Source: Tubulanus polymorphus (lineage: Eukaryota > Nemertea > Palaeonemertea > Tubulaniformes > Tubulanidae). From it: a DNA stretch of 60,000 nucleotides. The stretch covers positions 19,258,153-19,318,152 of the forward strand of contig NC_134028.1 of assembly GCF_964204645.1 (NCBI RefSeq). Reading direction: 5' to 3'. The notes under the pieces are model-generated. The model saw only the letters and a list, made by a program, of their open reading frames with translations. It was not told where the DNA came from and made no database searches. The number at the start of each line of letters is the position of its first letter. Within the stretch, counting starts at the first letter, position 1. A program made the translations under genes and the position numbers. Below, one piece after another: positions 42,083-53,000 of this stretch.

Positions 42083-43198
42083 ATGCCGAACACTCGAGCC
42101 TACTGGGAACTCGAAACCAGACATGCTCCTGTTGCGGATGTTATGGCGAGGAATCGTTACGAAAAACTTGTTGCAAATATACATTTTGTGGACAACAATC
42201 AAGTAACTGATGAACAGAAAATGGACAAACTACATAAAATTCGACCCTGGCTCAAACTGTTACGTAGAAACTTCCTTTCGTTAGCATCACTAAAGTTGCA
42301 GTCGGTGGATGAAATGATGGTTCCCTTCAAGGGACGATCAATCATTAGAGTGTACATGCCCAACAAACCAAAAAAATATGGAATAAAAATGTGGGCACGA
42401 GCTAGCTCGGACGGTTTGTTCATGATTTTGATGTTTATGAAGGTGCCTGAACAGGTACATCAAATAACTCGACGTCAGTATTAGGCAAATCTGCAGGGGT
42501 TGTAGCAAAGCTTTGTGAAACATTAGATGTCGGTATGAATTATAAAGTGTATGCAGATAATTTCTTCACAACGATACCTCTGATTGAAGCTCTAAAAAGG
42601 AAGAAAATTTGGTTCCTCGGTACTGTCCGAATGGATCGAGTTGTAAATTGTAATTTGAAATCTGAAAAAGAGCTAAAAAGGGAAGGCTGTGGATCGTATG
42701 ATTACAAAGTTGAAATGAATACACAGATTGTCTGTCTAACATGGCTTGACAATAAATGTGTGAACCTGGCATCATCATATATTAGGGCATCATCCTTAGA
42801 TAAGGCATGACGATGGGATCGATCTGCCAAAATCCACATAGATGTCGATCGTCCAGCTATGATATCCCAATATAATAGCTTTATGGGAGGCATTGATCTT
42901 ATGGACATGTGTATATCCATGTATAAAGCATCTATTAGGTCCAGACAATGGTATTTATGTGTATTTTGGCACACAGTAAAACTAGCATTAGTGAATGCTT
43001 GGCTTTTGTACAGAAGAATGCAAAACGAGAATGATATTCCAAAAAAAACTCCCTCTGAGGCGATTTCAGGCCCAGGTTGCACAGGCACTCTGTAAGTCTG
43101 GAAAACCGGTTGGTCGTGTAGGCAGACCATCACACGAAGAGGCAGAGATTCTGTCTCAGCAAGAGACGCAAGGTAGCCACAGCACTAGTGTCCGATGA
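42083..43198 (+). pseudogene. PiggyBac-derived transposase, broken (unit B copy)
   Basis: Copy of 35363-36478 with the same frameshift and stops and the same three Asp blocks (SVDEMMVPFKGR, YADNFFTTIP, MGGIDLMDM). Only silent or minor substitutions distinguish the copies, so the decay predates the duplication. Confidence 0.85.
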
Positions 43199-43528
43199 AG
43201 TTCGAAAAGACCAAGTTGACCATTTTCCCTCATGGGACCTAAAACGTATGTGGTGTCGTAATTGCCAAAATGGCAGCCTAACTTATATCAAATGCATCAA
43301 ATGTAATGCATACTTATGCTTGAATAAGCAGAGGAACTGTTTTTTGGCATGGCATAAATGATACTATTGATTGTGTAACATGTATTACGTTCCATATACA
43401 TAGTATGCTCCTGAAAATGGTCTTACTGTAGGACACTGAACTGTTTATCTTTAGTTTTGACACATAGCATCTGTTTTTGTGCTGCAGAGTATGAGCTTAT
43501 ATACGTTGTAACTTTATTTCTGGTCACT

Positions 43529-43570
43529 CCACCTGATGATGGCTATTAGTCAACAGCTGAAACGTTGTGG
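43529..43570 (+). ncRNA. Hammerhead ribozyme-like motif (unit B)
   Basis: Same motif as 36787-36828. The only change noticed within the motif is C to T in stem II (AGCC to AGCT), which turns a G-C pair into a G-U wobble and keeps the stem. Both cores are unchanged. Confidence 0.58.
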
Positions 43571-44085
43571 TTTCAATTCAATAAATTTTACCATTTAATA
43601 AATCCAATTTATCTACTAATTTAAATACTGGCTTTTCTCCCCATAATCAATTACTATCTAGACATCTCAACTCTTTGTATTTTGTAAAATAGTTTCAGAA
43701 ATATAATTCATATTCCACACTATTTATATTGTTAGAAATAATTTGCTATTTTTAATTTTGTGACTACTCCATGAATTTTGAAAACATGTCTTAGACTCCT
43801 GTGTTGTAAATATTTTAATATTTTTGACTATTGAATATAATTCATATACTTTACATCATTCTTTATTTTTCACTTTGAGAGAAGGAAGTACTTGGAATCA
43901 CTTCACACAATATATATATGAACCCATTTTAGAGCACATTTAGATACAATGGGAGCAATGCCAATATTTCACGTCAAGTAAAAACCGCGCCTGCAATCAA
44001 GCATTTTCTGAAAATTTAGGGTCTGTCGGGGGAACATCATAGGAACTTAAAACCTTCCTCAGTTTCATCAGAAAGCCCTTATTAA

Positions 44086-46397
44086 CACTTTGACTGCGGC
44101 ACCCGAGTTAACTCGGGTTCTAAGGCCCGATTTTTTACTGCGGCGCCCGAGTTAACTCGTTTTTATGCACCCGTTCAGTGGCGACTCCTGTTTTTGGGAA
44201 ACGGTACCACGGAACTATTATTTGTTCACGAATGCAACTAACAGGCTTCCATACTGCATTCTAATGTTGATTTCGAATCGATTTTGTTATTGTACGGGTA
44301 GGTAGAGGCGCTGAATGTACAGTGCTTATCTATGGGTGAGTTTCAAAACAAAGATGGCTGCGCCCAGGAGACAAGGTGGTAGACAGCTAACGGACTTAGA
44401 AATAAGCGAAATATTTGCCGACAGTGATTCGGAAAATGAACTTTTCGATGAACAAAATGCTGCAGCAGATGATGAGGAGGCCAGGGTAAGCTCTGAGGCT
44501 TCGGAAATTGAATCAAACGGTGAATCAAATGATGCGCATGATTTGGACTCTGAAAATAATTCTGAAATTTCGGCCAGCGGCAGTGATGAATCGAACGATG
44601 ATGATATAGCCCCAGTGGCCGCCCCAGCCCCCCCACCAGTTCAACGTGGTAGAGGCTTAGTAAGGAGGGGTGCTAGAGGTAGAGGGGCAAATCGTGGACG
44701 TGGTCGGGGCCGTGTTCCAGCTAATAGGCCTGATCCGGATGCAGGATGGAGTGACACTAATGTGCAGCCAGTTGTTGGTGCTTTTACAGGTACACCTGGA
44801 TTGAATGTAAACATGGACAGTGATGAGCCTATTGATTATTTTAGGCTTTATGTAACTGATGAACTTATAGACATTCTAGTTACTCAGACTAATTTGTATG
44901 CTTCTCAATTTATTAGAGATGCACAGCTGAAGCCTAAATCGAGGGTCCACGCATGGAAAGATGTTGACGCACAAGAAATGTGGCGTTTCCTTATGCTACT
45001 CTCTATGATGGGTATTATAAAAAAACCCACTATAAACATGTATTGGTCTAAAAAGAAAACAGTCAGAACTCCATTTTTCAATGAAACCATGCCTCGTGAT
45101 CGATTTCTGCTGATATTGAAATTTTTTCATTGTAACGACAACGATGCTCGTCCTGGTGACAACCAGGATCGGTTATACAAAGTCCGCCCTGTCTATGATC
45201 ACCTCACACGCAAATTTACCGAAGTTTACACGCCCACGGAACATTTATCATTAGACGAAGGGGTGTTGAAGTGGCGCGGGAGACTAGTGTTTCGTTGTTA
45301 TAACCCCCAAAAGCCCGAAAAATATGGAATGAAGTCGTACATGGTATCGGAATCCGAATCTGGGTATTTTTACAGTTTTAGTCTCTATTGTGGCACGAAC
45401 CGGAATGTTCCTACCATATGTGATGATACCCTACAGCCTTTATATGGTAAGAACTATAAAGTTTACATGGATAACTTCTACAATAGGTGGAAGGTATCCC
45501 AGCACTTGCTCAATAATAGGACTCACACATGCGGAACTGTTCGTATAAACCGCGGTCTTCCAAAGGCGCTTGTTCAACAAAGCAAAGAACTTCGACGTGG
45601 CGATGTCGCTTTCCGTCAAAAGGATGGAATAATGTTTCTGCTATGGCTAGATAAGAGACTGGTAAAAATGGTATCCACTTTACATGATTCTTCTATGGCA
45701 GAAACAGGTAAACAGGATAAAGATGGAAATCTGATTAGAAAACCGCAATGCATAATTGATTATAACCATTTTATGTCTGGTGTGGACCACTGTGATCAGA
45801 TGTCGCGTTATTATCCGTGTGTTTTGAAAACTGTGAAATGGATAAAAAAATTAGTACTATATCTCATTCATCTATCAGCAGTGAACAGTTATTTCCTGTA
45901 TCAAAAGAATCCCAATAAGGACAAACTTCATCTTCTGGAATTTTTGGAGCGTATTATTGAATCTATGGCTGAACTTGCGGGTGAAGTTCCCGTGGGGCTT
46001 CAGGCCAATAGGGGACCACAGGGAGATCCAGTTACAAGGCTTACAGGAGGGGCAGCTAATCATGCATTTGTTTTGATCCCCCTACTGCCAAGAAACAAAA
46101 CCCAACCAGAGTATGCAGGGTTTGCTCAAAAAAGGGCATGAGAAGCGAGTCTAGATATATGTGCCGCAACTGTGAAACCCCCCTTCATCCTGAATGTTAC
46201 TCTGCATATCACTCCAAAAAGATTTACTGGGTGTAAAATATCATAAAACCAAAGAATAAAAGACAAGAGTAAGGTAAGACATTATTTTTTCTTCATTTAT
46301 TGCTCTTTTATTGAAGGACTACAAAATTTAACATTTTTTGGAAAAAACGTTAGCACAGGGGTATATACGCATTTCTAAAATTTCAGCAGTCAAAGTG
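44086..46397. mobile_element. Complete piggyBac element (copy B)
   Basis: The same perfect 12-bp terminal inverted repeats and TTAA flanks (44082-44085 and 46398-46401) as copy A, one base shorter. It arose by the segmental duplication; the identical flanking DNA rules out an independent insertion. Confidence 0.95.
44315..46141 (+). pseudogene. PiggyBac transposase, frameshifted (copy B)
   Basis: Near-identical to copy A up to the C-terminus. A C-run near 46080 has five C instead of six, which shifts the frame, so the 608-codon product loses the Cys-rich domain that copy A keeps (CRVC ... HPEC). The catalytic Asp residues are still encoded. The Cys-rich domain of piggyBac is needed for binding the ends, so this copy is probably not functional. 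The coding sequence for it remains downstream to about 46236 in another phase. Confidence 0.92.
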
Positions 46398-47224
46398 TTA
46401 ATAAATACGTTTGAATTGTAGGATAGTATAATCAGTTAAAATAGTCACTGGTGAAATGCTGTACACGAGTAAATGGCGGATGTAATATACGTGCGTCATC
46501 TTCACCCATTTCACCCTGTTTCACTTCACCTCACAACAAATTTCAATTTTGTTTGAATCATATGTTCGGGTTTTAGTGGTGGTAATTCTTTTTCGTCTTC
46601 ACTATCCAAAGGACTAATAGAATGTCCAGGTAGTTTTGTAGCTTGTTGCAATTGGTACACCTTTTGCTTTTTGTTAGGTTTCGGTAGTTTGCCAAATAGA
46701 TTTATATTTCTTATCCTCCCTTGGAATGCGTGATAACTTCTTGTTGAACTGCCAAAAGCGTGTCGTTAACGTCTGATCTGCTACACATGGTCAGTAGCAT
46801 CATGTCTTGGAAAAATCTCATTCCCAAATGATCGTGTTTCATTTTTCTTAACATCATGTCTTACTCGTAATAGTAAACACATGCTCCTTTTTCTTCCCAC
46901 TTCCAAACGTGTTTTTTGCATTCATCGTCTCTGATCACATTGGTTATTTCCAATATTTCACTTTTCTCTTGTTCTCTAGAGTCTTCAAATATCACATATT
47001 GACCACCATACTGATCATTTCTATTGACAATGGACAAATCCACCGCTGCTCTATTTGGGCATTGACATGTGGTTTATGTTTATGTTTATTCACCATGCTC
47101 ATCTATAACAAATAACTGCGACTCTATTAGAGTTTAGTACCGGTTGAAATCTTATCACTGTGCATTTTTCAACTTTTCCCTTTTGTCGTGTTTTGTGTTC
47201 AGTCAAGATTGTAGTCAGTTGCGT

Positions 47225-47930
47225 TTTACTACATCCAAATCCTAAACCAAAAATGTCAAGAACAGTAAATGCAGAAGTACAAAAGCCAAACACCTCCACG
47301 CCTCAGACTGCGATGAACCAATGGTAGAAGATCTAAATTTGTCTCCTATTCAATCGCATAGCAAAGAAAAACCGTCACTTTTACAACGGAAACCACAGCA
47401 GAAAAATCTCTTTCCTGACTTTGATGTAGCGTCACTACTCGAACAATCTATGACCACAGATACAGAAATTTCCAACGCTTTAGGTGACGATGAGGACTCT
47501 ACTCTCACCGAAATCCATGAACCTGATTTTTCATAAGCAGATTCTGTAAATGTTGTTACCAACAGGTGTAGACGTGAATGGAAAAGCTAGAAAAAGATAT
47601 GTAGATGGCAAAGCTGCCACTACAAAAAGCGCACAGAGGTGTAGTGGTTGTAAAGATTTACCCAGTACCACTGTCAATGCAAACGCCACGGCTTCAAAAT
47701 GTAATTTGATAGCAAATCATCAATTATTGGCCACCACATCCATGTCAACAATGAGTACAAATAGTCCACATGAATCTCAGATATTATTCAAATGTGGTGG
47801 TGGTAATCATTCAGATCCCAGGGATGATAATACGTGCATAGAAAAATGTACCAATATCGTTGTGTCAGTATGTAGAACCGCTGTACTACCAGCGACTACC
47901 ACTATATGTGTGGCGTTTTTGTCGACCTGA
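47225..47930 (+). pseudogene. Unrecognised coding-like frames at the edge of unit B
   Basis: A frame open from about 47245 to 47536 (containing MVEDLNLSPIQSHSKEKPS and ending in an acidic DDEDSTLTEIHEPDFS) is followed by 47550-47930 in another phase, a Ser/Thr/Cys-rich frame. Unit A carries only the 5' part of this, because the duplication boundary falls at 47420. These may be 5' exons of the spliced gene that follows; no domain is recognised. Confidence 0.3.
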
Positions 47931-48157
47931 GCGCTTCTGCAACCAGTTTCCAATATCCAACTACGATGACCTTCACTTTGCCGCTGTTTATGGGTTTGAG
48001 TCCTGCTATATAATGTTTATTTAAATAATTTCATTTGGGCCACTTTTTGTCAATTACTGACTTTTTGTTCATTCTATAAATACTGATAAATAGACCTTTA
48101 CAGCAGCAAAACATTCTCGTTTATGTATAAACGATGACACTTTTCTATTATCAGGTT

Positions 48158-49379
48158 ATGCTCTACGCCAATGAGGCCATGTGCCTGCATGGCACGTGTG
48201 GAAAATCTGGAAAAACTGGATATCTTTCTAAGTAAGCTGGAAGGTGTCATCGACCAGCTCTCCAGAGAAGAGACCAGACCGGCAACAAAAAAATCTACCG
48301 TTTTACCACCGGGAATACAGGTTAGTTACATATGCGAGATTATATGGGCATATCTTTTTATGAAATGCATATATGTATGTATATATGCATACACTCGATA
48401 AATTCATATTAATTGCAGGGAGCTGTGAGAACTATAGCGACCAAAGTGATTGGCAATACTGATTTAGAATGGAAATTTAAAAGGTAAAAGCTGATCAATC
48501 ATTTTTTACATAAATCTATTTATGTTTTAAAAAATAAACCAATATTTTTTCAACAATTTTCACTTTTGATGCAAATGAAATTTTATCCAGACGGATTGTG
48601 AGAGAAGTGAAGTCTACACATACGGACAAGGTCTGGACGGAACTGTCAATCGAAGGTATGACATTATGTAATTAGAAAACAGCTTGTTTTCTGTCCCCCA
48701 ATATTTACAAACATTTCCCATGTTTTTGGTTTTTCTATTCGTTTTTCAGTTGCATTAAAAATATATGGCGAAATAAACGGGATGACGAGAAAAAGGAACG
48801 TTGTCTGTTCATCGGTAGTGTAATAAAGCCAACAAGAGGAAGTACGATGTAAGTTTGCATGACCTTTAATTGTACAAAAAGGAAACTGAACATTACCAAC
48901 CGTATAACAATTGAAAGGAGTATCATTTGATAAGATAATGTCTCTTCGAAATAGATTTATTCTTATCATGATCTGAAGTAAATTTGTGTGAATGGTGATT
49001 ATCAGTTTGTACATGGTCTCTAAAACGAAATATCGTTTTCCAGAGTCCATGGTTTGTCTAATTCTAATGGTGACTCTTTTCAAACTTGTTTCCCATCACT
49101 CAATATCATCGCATTGCCTGGCAAGTTCTCCACCTACCAGTCCTGCAAATACATATCTTTAGTTCACTAATTCTATAATTTTTCCGGTATGAAATGTCTT
49201 ATATACTATGAGAATTTATAACCTGTGTTTTCCAGAAGCTGGAAAGGGGACAAAAAGCCATACGTAACATCGACTGGGATGAGAGTAAAAAGAAAAAGGT
49301 GGCCGATATTTTAGTGATCGAATTTATGTCACCTGAGAAAAAAGAGGACGAGGAAATGCCTAATAATATTCCGGAGTGA
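48158..49379 (+). CDS. Candidate multi-exon host gene, unidentified
   Basis: Possible exons with AG and GT borders: about 48158-48320 (ENLEKLDIFLSKLEGVIDQL; donor CAGGTTAGT), 48418-48482 (RTIATKVIGNTDLEWKFK; donor AAAGGTAAAA), 48592-48656 (acceptor TTTATCCAG), 48749-48846 (donor GATGTAAGT) and 49238-49379 (KKKVADILVIEFMSPEKK, stop at 49377). Phases agree for the first three; the fourth is open only in a phase that does not join cleanly, so an exon is wrong or the gene is decayed. I do not recognise the protein. Confidence 0.4.
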
Positions 49380-49470
49380 ACTATCTCCAAAAATGCAAGA
49401 GCTTTACACAATACATTCTAAAAGAAATTATAAATGAGGTCACCACCAGGGAGCGGTGATATAGACCCAA

Positions 49471-49524
49471 TCAACACAGGGGTTAATTCGAATTGATTTT
49501 CAATTGAGTTAACTCCTGTGTTGA
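49471..49524. repeat. Near-perfect 54-bp palindrome
   Basis: TCAACACAGGGGTTAA on the left pairs with TTAACTCCTGTGTTGA on the right, and the arms continue inward through AATTGA and TCAATT around a TT centre, with about four mismatches. A TATAAA follows 9 bases later. It may be a foldback element or a stem-loop in a transcript. Confidence 0.85.
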
Positions 49525-49789
49525 GAGCTCTATAAAACGGTTCCTTGGTATTTTTACCATCAATTACTATATATTATCTTTTCAGAGACTTAAATCCAAA
49601 CATGTGATCCATCCAAATGTTTATTCACTTTTTGTTTGGGTCCGATTTTTTGGGATATTTCACTTAATCTTTTGAACTCAAACCTCATGGTCTTAATACA
49701 ACAAGTGAAACTGTGCAGTCTGAATAAACCATCGATTTCAAATCCATGACACTGTTTTAAAGAATAACTAGTCTTCTTTTTCTCTGTTA
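49525..49789. other. No gene recognised
   Basis: AT-rich spacer between the palindrome and the 5' LTR; no domain or repeat noticed. Confidence 0.5.
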
Positions 49790-49794
49790 ACACC

Positions 49795-49940
49795 TGTAGG
49801 ATAGTACATTGTATGATGCTGCCACCTGGCGCAGACTAAAAAAAGCGTTGTAACGGAAACCATGAATAAACTACTACCGTTATCATTATATCAATCTTAA
49901 TCTTATTATATCGGAAACATCTTGGCTGGACGATGCTACA
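49795..49940 (+). repeat. 5' LTR (146 bp)
   Basis: Starts TGTAGG and ends CTACA, with TG and CA borders. Very short for an LTR. The following bases TGGCGACGAGGATG, one to two bases after the LTR, are the likely tRNA primer-binding site. Confidence 0.95.
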
Positions 49941-50067
49941 TATGGCGACGAGGATGAATTTGGAACACTAATGTTGATATAGAGCGGTGTATTTTTGTAT
50001 TCTTCGTTCGTTGGAGGTCGAATTTGATCGTCGAAACAGGTACGATTGTTGAACATTCAACCCGCCC

Positions 50068-53000
50068 GTGAAAATTAAAATGGCCGAAAATCTTCGGGCT
50101 CCGGCCCCGTTGAACTTGAACGCCACAGACCTGGCAGCCGAATGGGGTTCATGGCTGGCCTCATTCGAATTTTTCGAGGTAGCCTCTGGCGTGGACCAGA
50201 AGGAGGACAAGATACGCAGAGCTACTTTGCTCCATTGTCTGGGAGCATCTGTTCAGAGGGTGTTTGCTGCACTCCCTGGATCAAAGACTTCGTTTGCAGA
50301 AGCGAAGGCTGCATTGAAGGCCTACTTCGAACCAAAGAAGAATACTATTGCCGAACGTTATAAATTCCGCCAACGAGCACAGAATGAAAGTGAAACTATC
50401 GACCAGTATGCTACCGCACTCAGAGACCTTGTCCGATCTTGTGACTATGGCAACAAAGAGTCTGAGATGATCAGAGACCAGATCGTTGAAAAGTGCCGTA
50501 GTAATGAACTCCGAGTAAAATTCCTAGGTCAGGAAGATTTGACACTAGACAAATTATTGAAAAGTGCACGCACTTTTGAAACCGCAAAAGCAGAGGCTCA
50601 AAATATGAGTACTACCGTCAGTACTACTGCCAAAACTTTGCGTGTTCGAGAACATACTAAGAATAATCATACTAGCTCCAGCCGAGACGCAATTCATTCT
50701 GAGTGTTACCGATGTGGTGGCACAGACCACGCACCTGACTCGTGTGGTGCCTTAGAGGCAGAATGTGCCTATTGTAAGAAGAAAGGACATTACGCTAGAA
50801 AATGCCGTAATAAGAAATCAGACACTCAAAAAGGTGGGAGAACAACGTCAATGTCCAAAAAGAAAAGCTCGAAACCTCCCGGTAAAGTTCGAAATGGCAC
50901 AGACCACGCACCTGACTCGTGTGGTGCCTTAGAGGCAGAATGTGCCTATTGTAAGAAGAAAGGACATTACGCTAGAAAATGCCGTAATAAGAAATCAGAC
51001 ACTCAAAAAGGTGGGAGAACAACGTCAATGTCCAAAAAGAAAAGCTCGAAACCTCCCGGTAAAGTTCGAAATGTTTCTGACGGGGATTCGGACAGTTCAA
51101 ATTCTGATTTTGTTTGGACTATTAAGAACGAATGCGATAAGAATAAGTGTATTCGATCGTTGAAGATAAACGGACAGCGTTTCAAGATGATAATAGACAC
51201 TGGTTCAGAACAATCAATTATTGGTTCAGTAACATACAGCGGTCTATTCCGAACAAGATTCCCGTTAAAACCGACGACTAAATTGTTTAAAGCATATGGT
51301 GGAAACACGTTGAAATGTATGGGTTACTTTAACGCTGACATCAGTACCAAAGAGAAAACGATTCGAAATTATAAGATATACGTCATAAACGGTGATGTCG
51401 AGCCATTGCTTGGACGCAAAGCAACGTTTGCGCTAGATATCTTGACGGAGAACACATTTAATGTCAAGACTGAATATGATTCAGATCCGTACGCTGAATT
51501 ATTAGATAAATATAGTGACGTATTCGATGGTACTGGCCTGATTAAAGGATATGTGCACAAAGTTACAGTAGATCCCTGCGTAAAACCTGTTTCTCAACGT
51601 TTGTGGCGCAAACCGTATGCGATGGAAAATCTCATTGATTCCGAAATGGATAAAATGCTCGACCTTGACGTAATCGAAAAGTCTACGGAAGGATCCGACT
51701 GGGTATCGAATTTGATAGCTGTACCGAAGAAAAACAACGAAGTTCGTATTTGTGTCGATATGCGTGAACCGAATAAATGCATAATTCGTGAACTGTATCC
51801 AGCACCTCGCGTAGAAGACATATTAACGAAGATGGAAGGTGCACGTGTTTTCGCGAAACTCGATGTCAAGAAAGCCTTTTGGCAGATTGAACTTCATCCG
51901 GATTCGAGAAACCTGACAACATTCCTGACTAAGCGCGGTACATACCGTTATAAGCGTGTTCCGTTCGGAATGTCATCATCAAGCGATGCGTTTCAAAAAG
52001 TTATCGATCAACTTTTTGGTGACATAGACGGCGTCGTTAGCGAATATGATGATATTATTGCGTATGCTAAAACTGACGAACAATTATTAAGAATACTCGA
52101 AGAAATATTTAAACGTTGTCGTGAGAACAATCTTGTTTTGAACAGGAGCAAGATTCAGCTCGGTCTTCGAAATATTGAAGTGGTAGGACATCGATTTACA
52201 CCAACAGGTGTAAAACCTGCTAGTTCAAAGGTTAATGCTTTAATACATGCTCCTGCTCCTAAGAATATTAATGAGCTTAGATCAGTATTAGGTACTTTCG
52301 GTTATGTACAGAAATTTATACATGATTATGCAAGTATTTGTGAACCTCTCAGAAAATTACTTCGTAAGGATACTAAGTGGAATTGGGGTAAAGAGCAGGA
52401 TATATCTTTTATGAAATTGAAAGAAATTATCGGTAAATCTCCTTGTTTAGCTTACTATAAAACTGGTGTAACTTGTACTTTGATTATGGATGCTTCACCC
52501 TTTGGGTTAGGAGCTATATTATTACAAACACAATCTGATGAATCGTTAAAACCAGTAGCTTATGCAAGCAGATCTTTGACCGATACTGAACGGCGATATT
52601 CTCAGTTAGAAAAAGAGGCCCTAGGATGTGTTTATGGTGTAGAATATTTTAGAAATTACTTATGGGGTACCAAATTCAATCTGTTAACGGACCATCGTCC
52701 ACTCATACACATATTTAATCCATCTGTTTCTACTATTGTACCACCACGTTGTCAGAGATTATTATGGCGTTTAAGCGCATATGAGTATAACATAAACTAC
52801 ATTCCTGGAAAACAGAATATTGCTGATTTCCTATCTAGGATGCCACTTAAAACTAACTTGAATTCTAAACATGATGCATTTGTTGATGAGTATATACTCA
52901 ATATTGTAAATATTATTATGGATTCTGATCCATCGGAAAATGCTATAACTTTAGAAGAGTTAAAAAGAGAATCGGCGAAAGATGTTACTCTTATGAAAAT

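Larger units (their letters stand above)
40682..47420. repeat. Tandem segmental duplication, unit B (6.7 kb)
   Basis: Second copy of 33962-40679. Differences noticed include an extra 22 bp near 43335 (containing TTTTTTGGCATGGCA), a one-base loss in a C-run near 46082, a C/T change in the hammerhead-like motif, and scattered substitutions. After 47420 the sequence continues into DNA that is not in unit A, which shows the original arrangement at the right edge. Confidence 0.95.
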
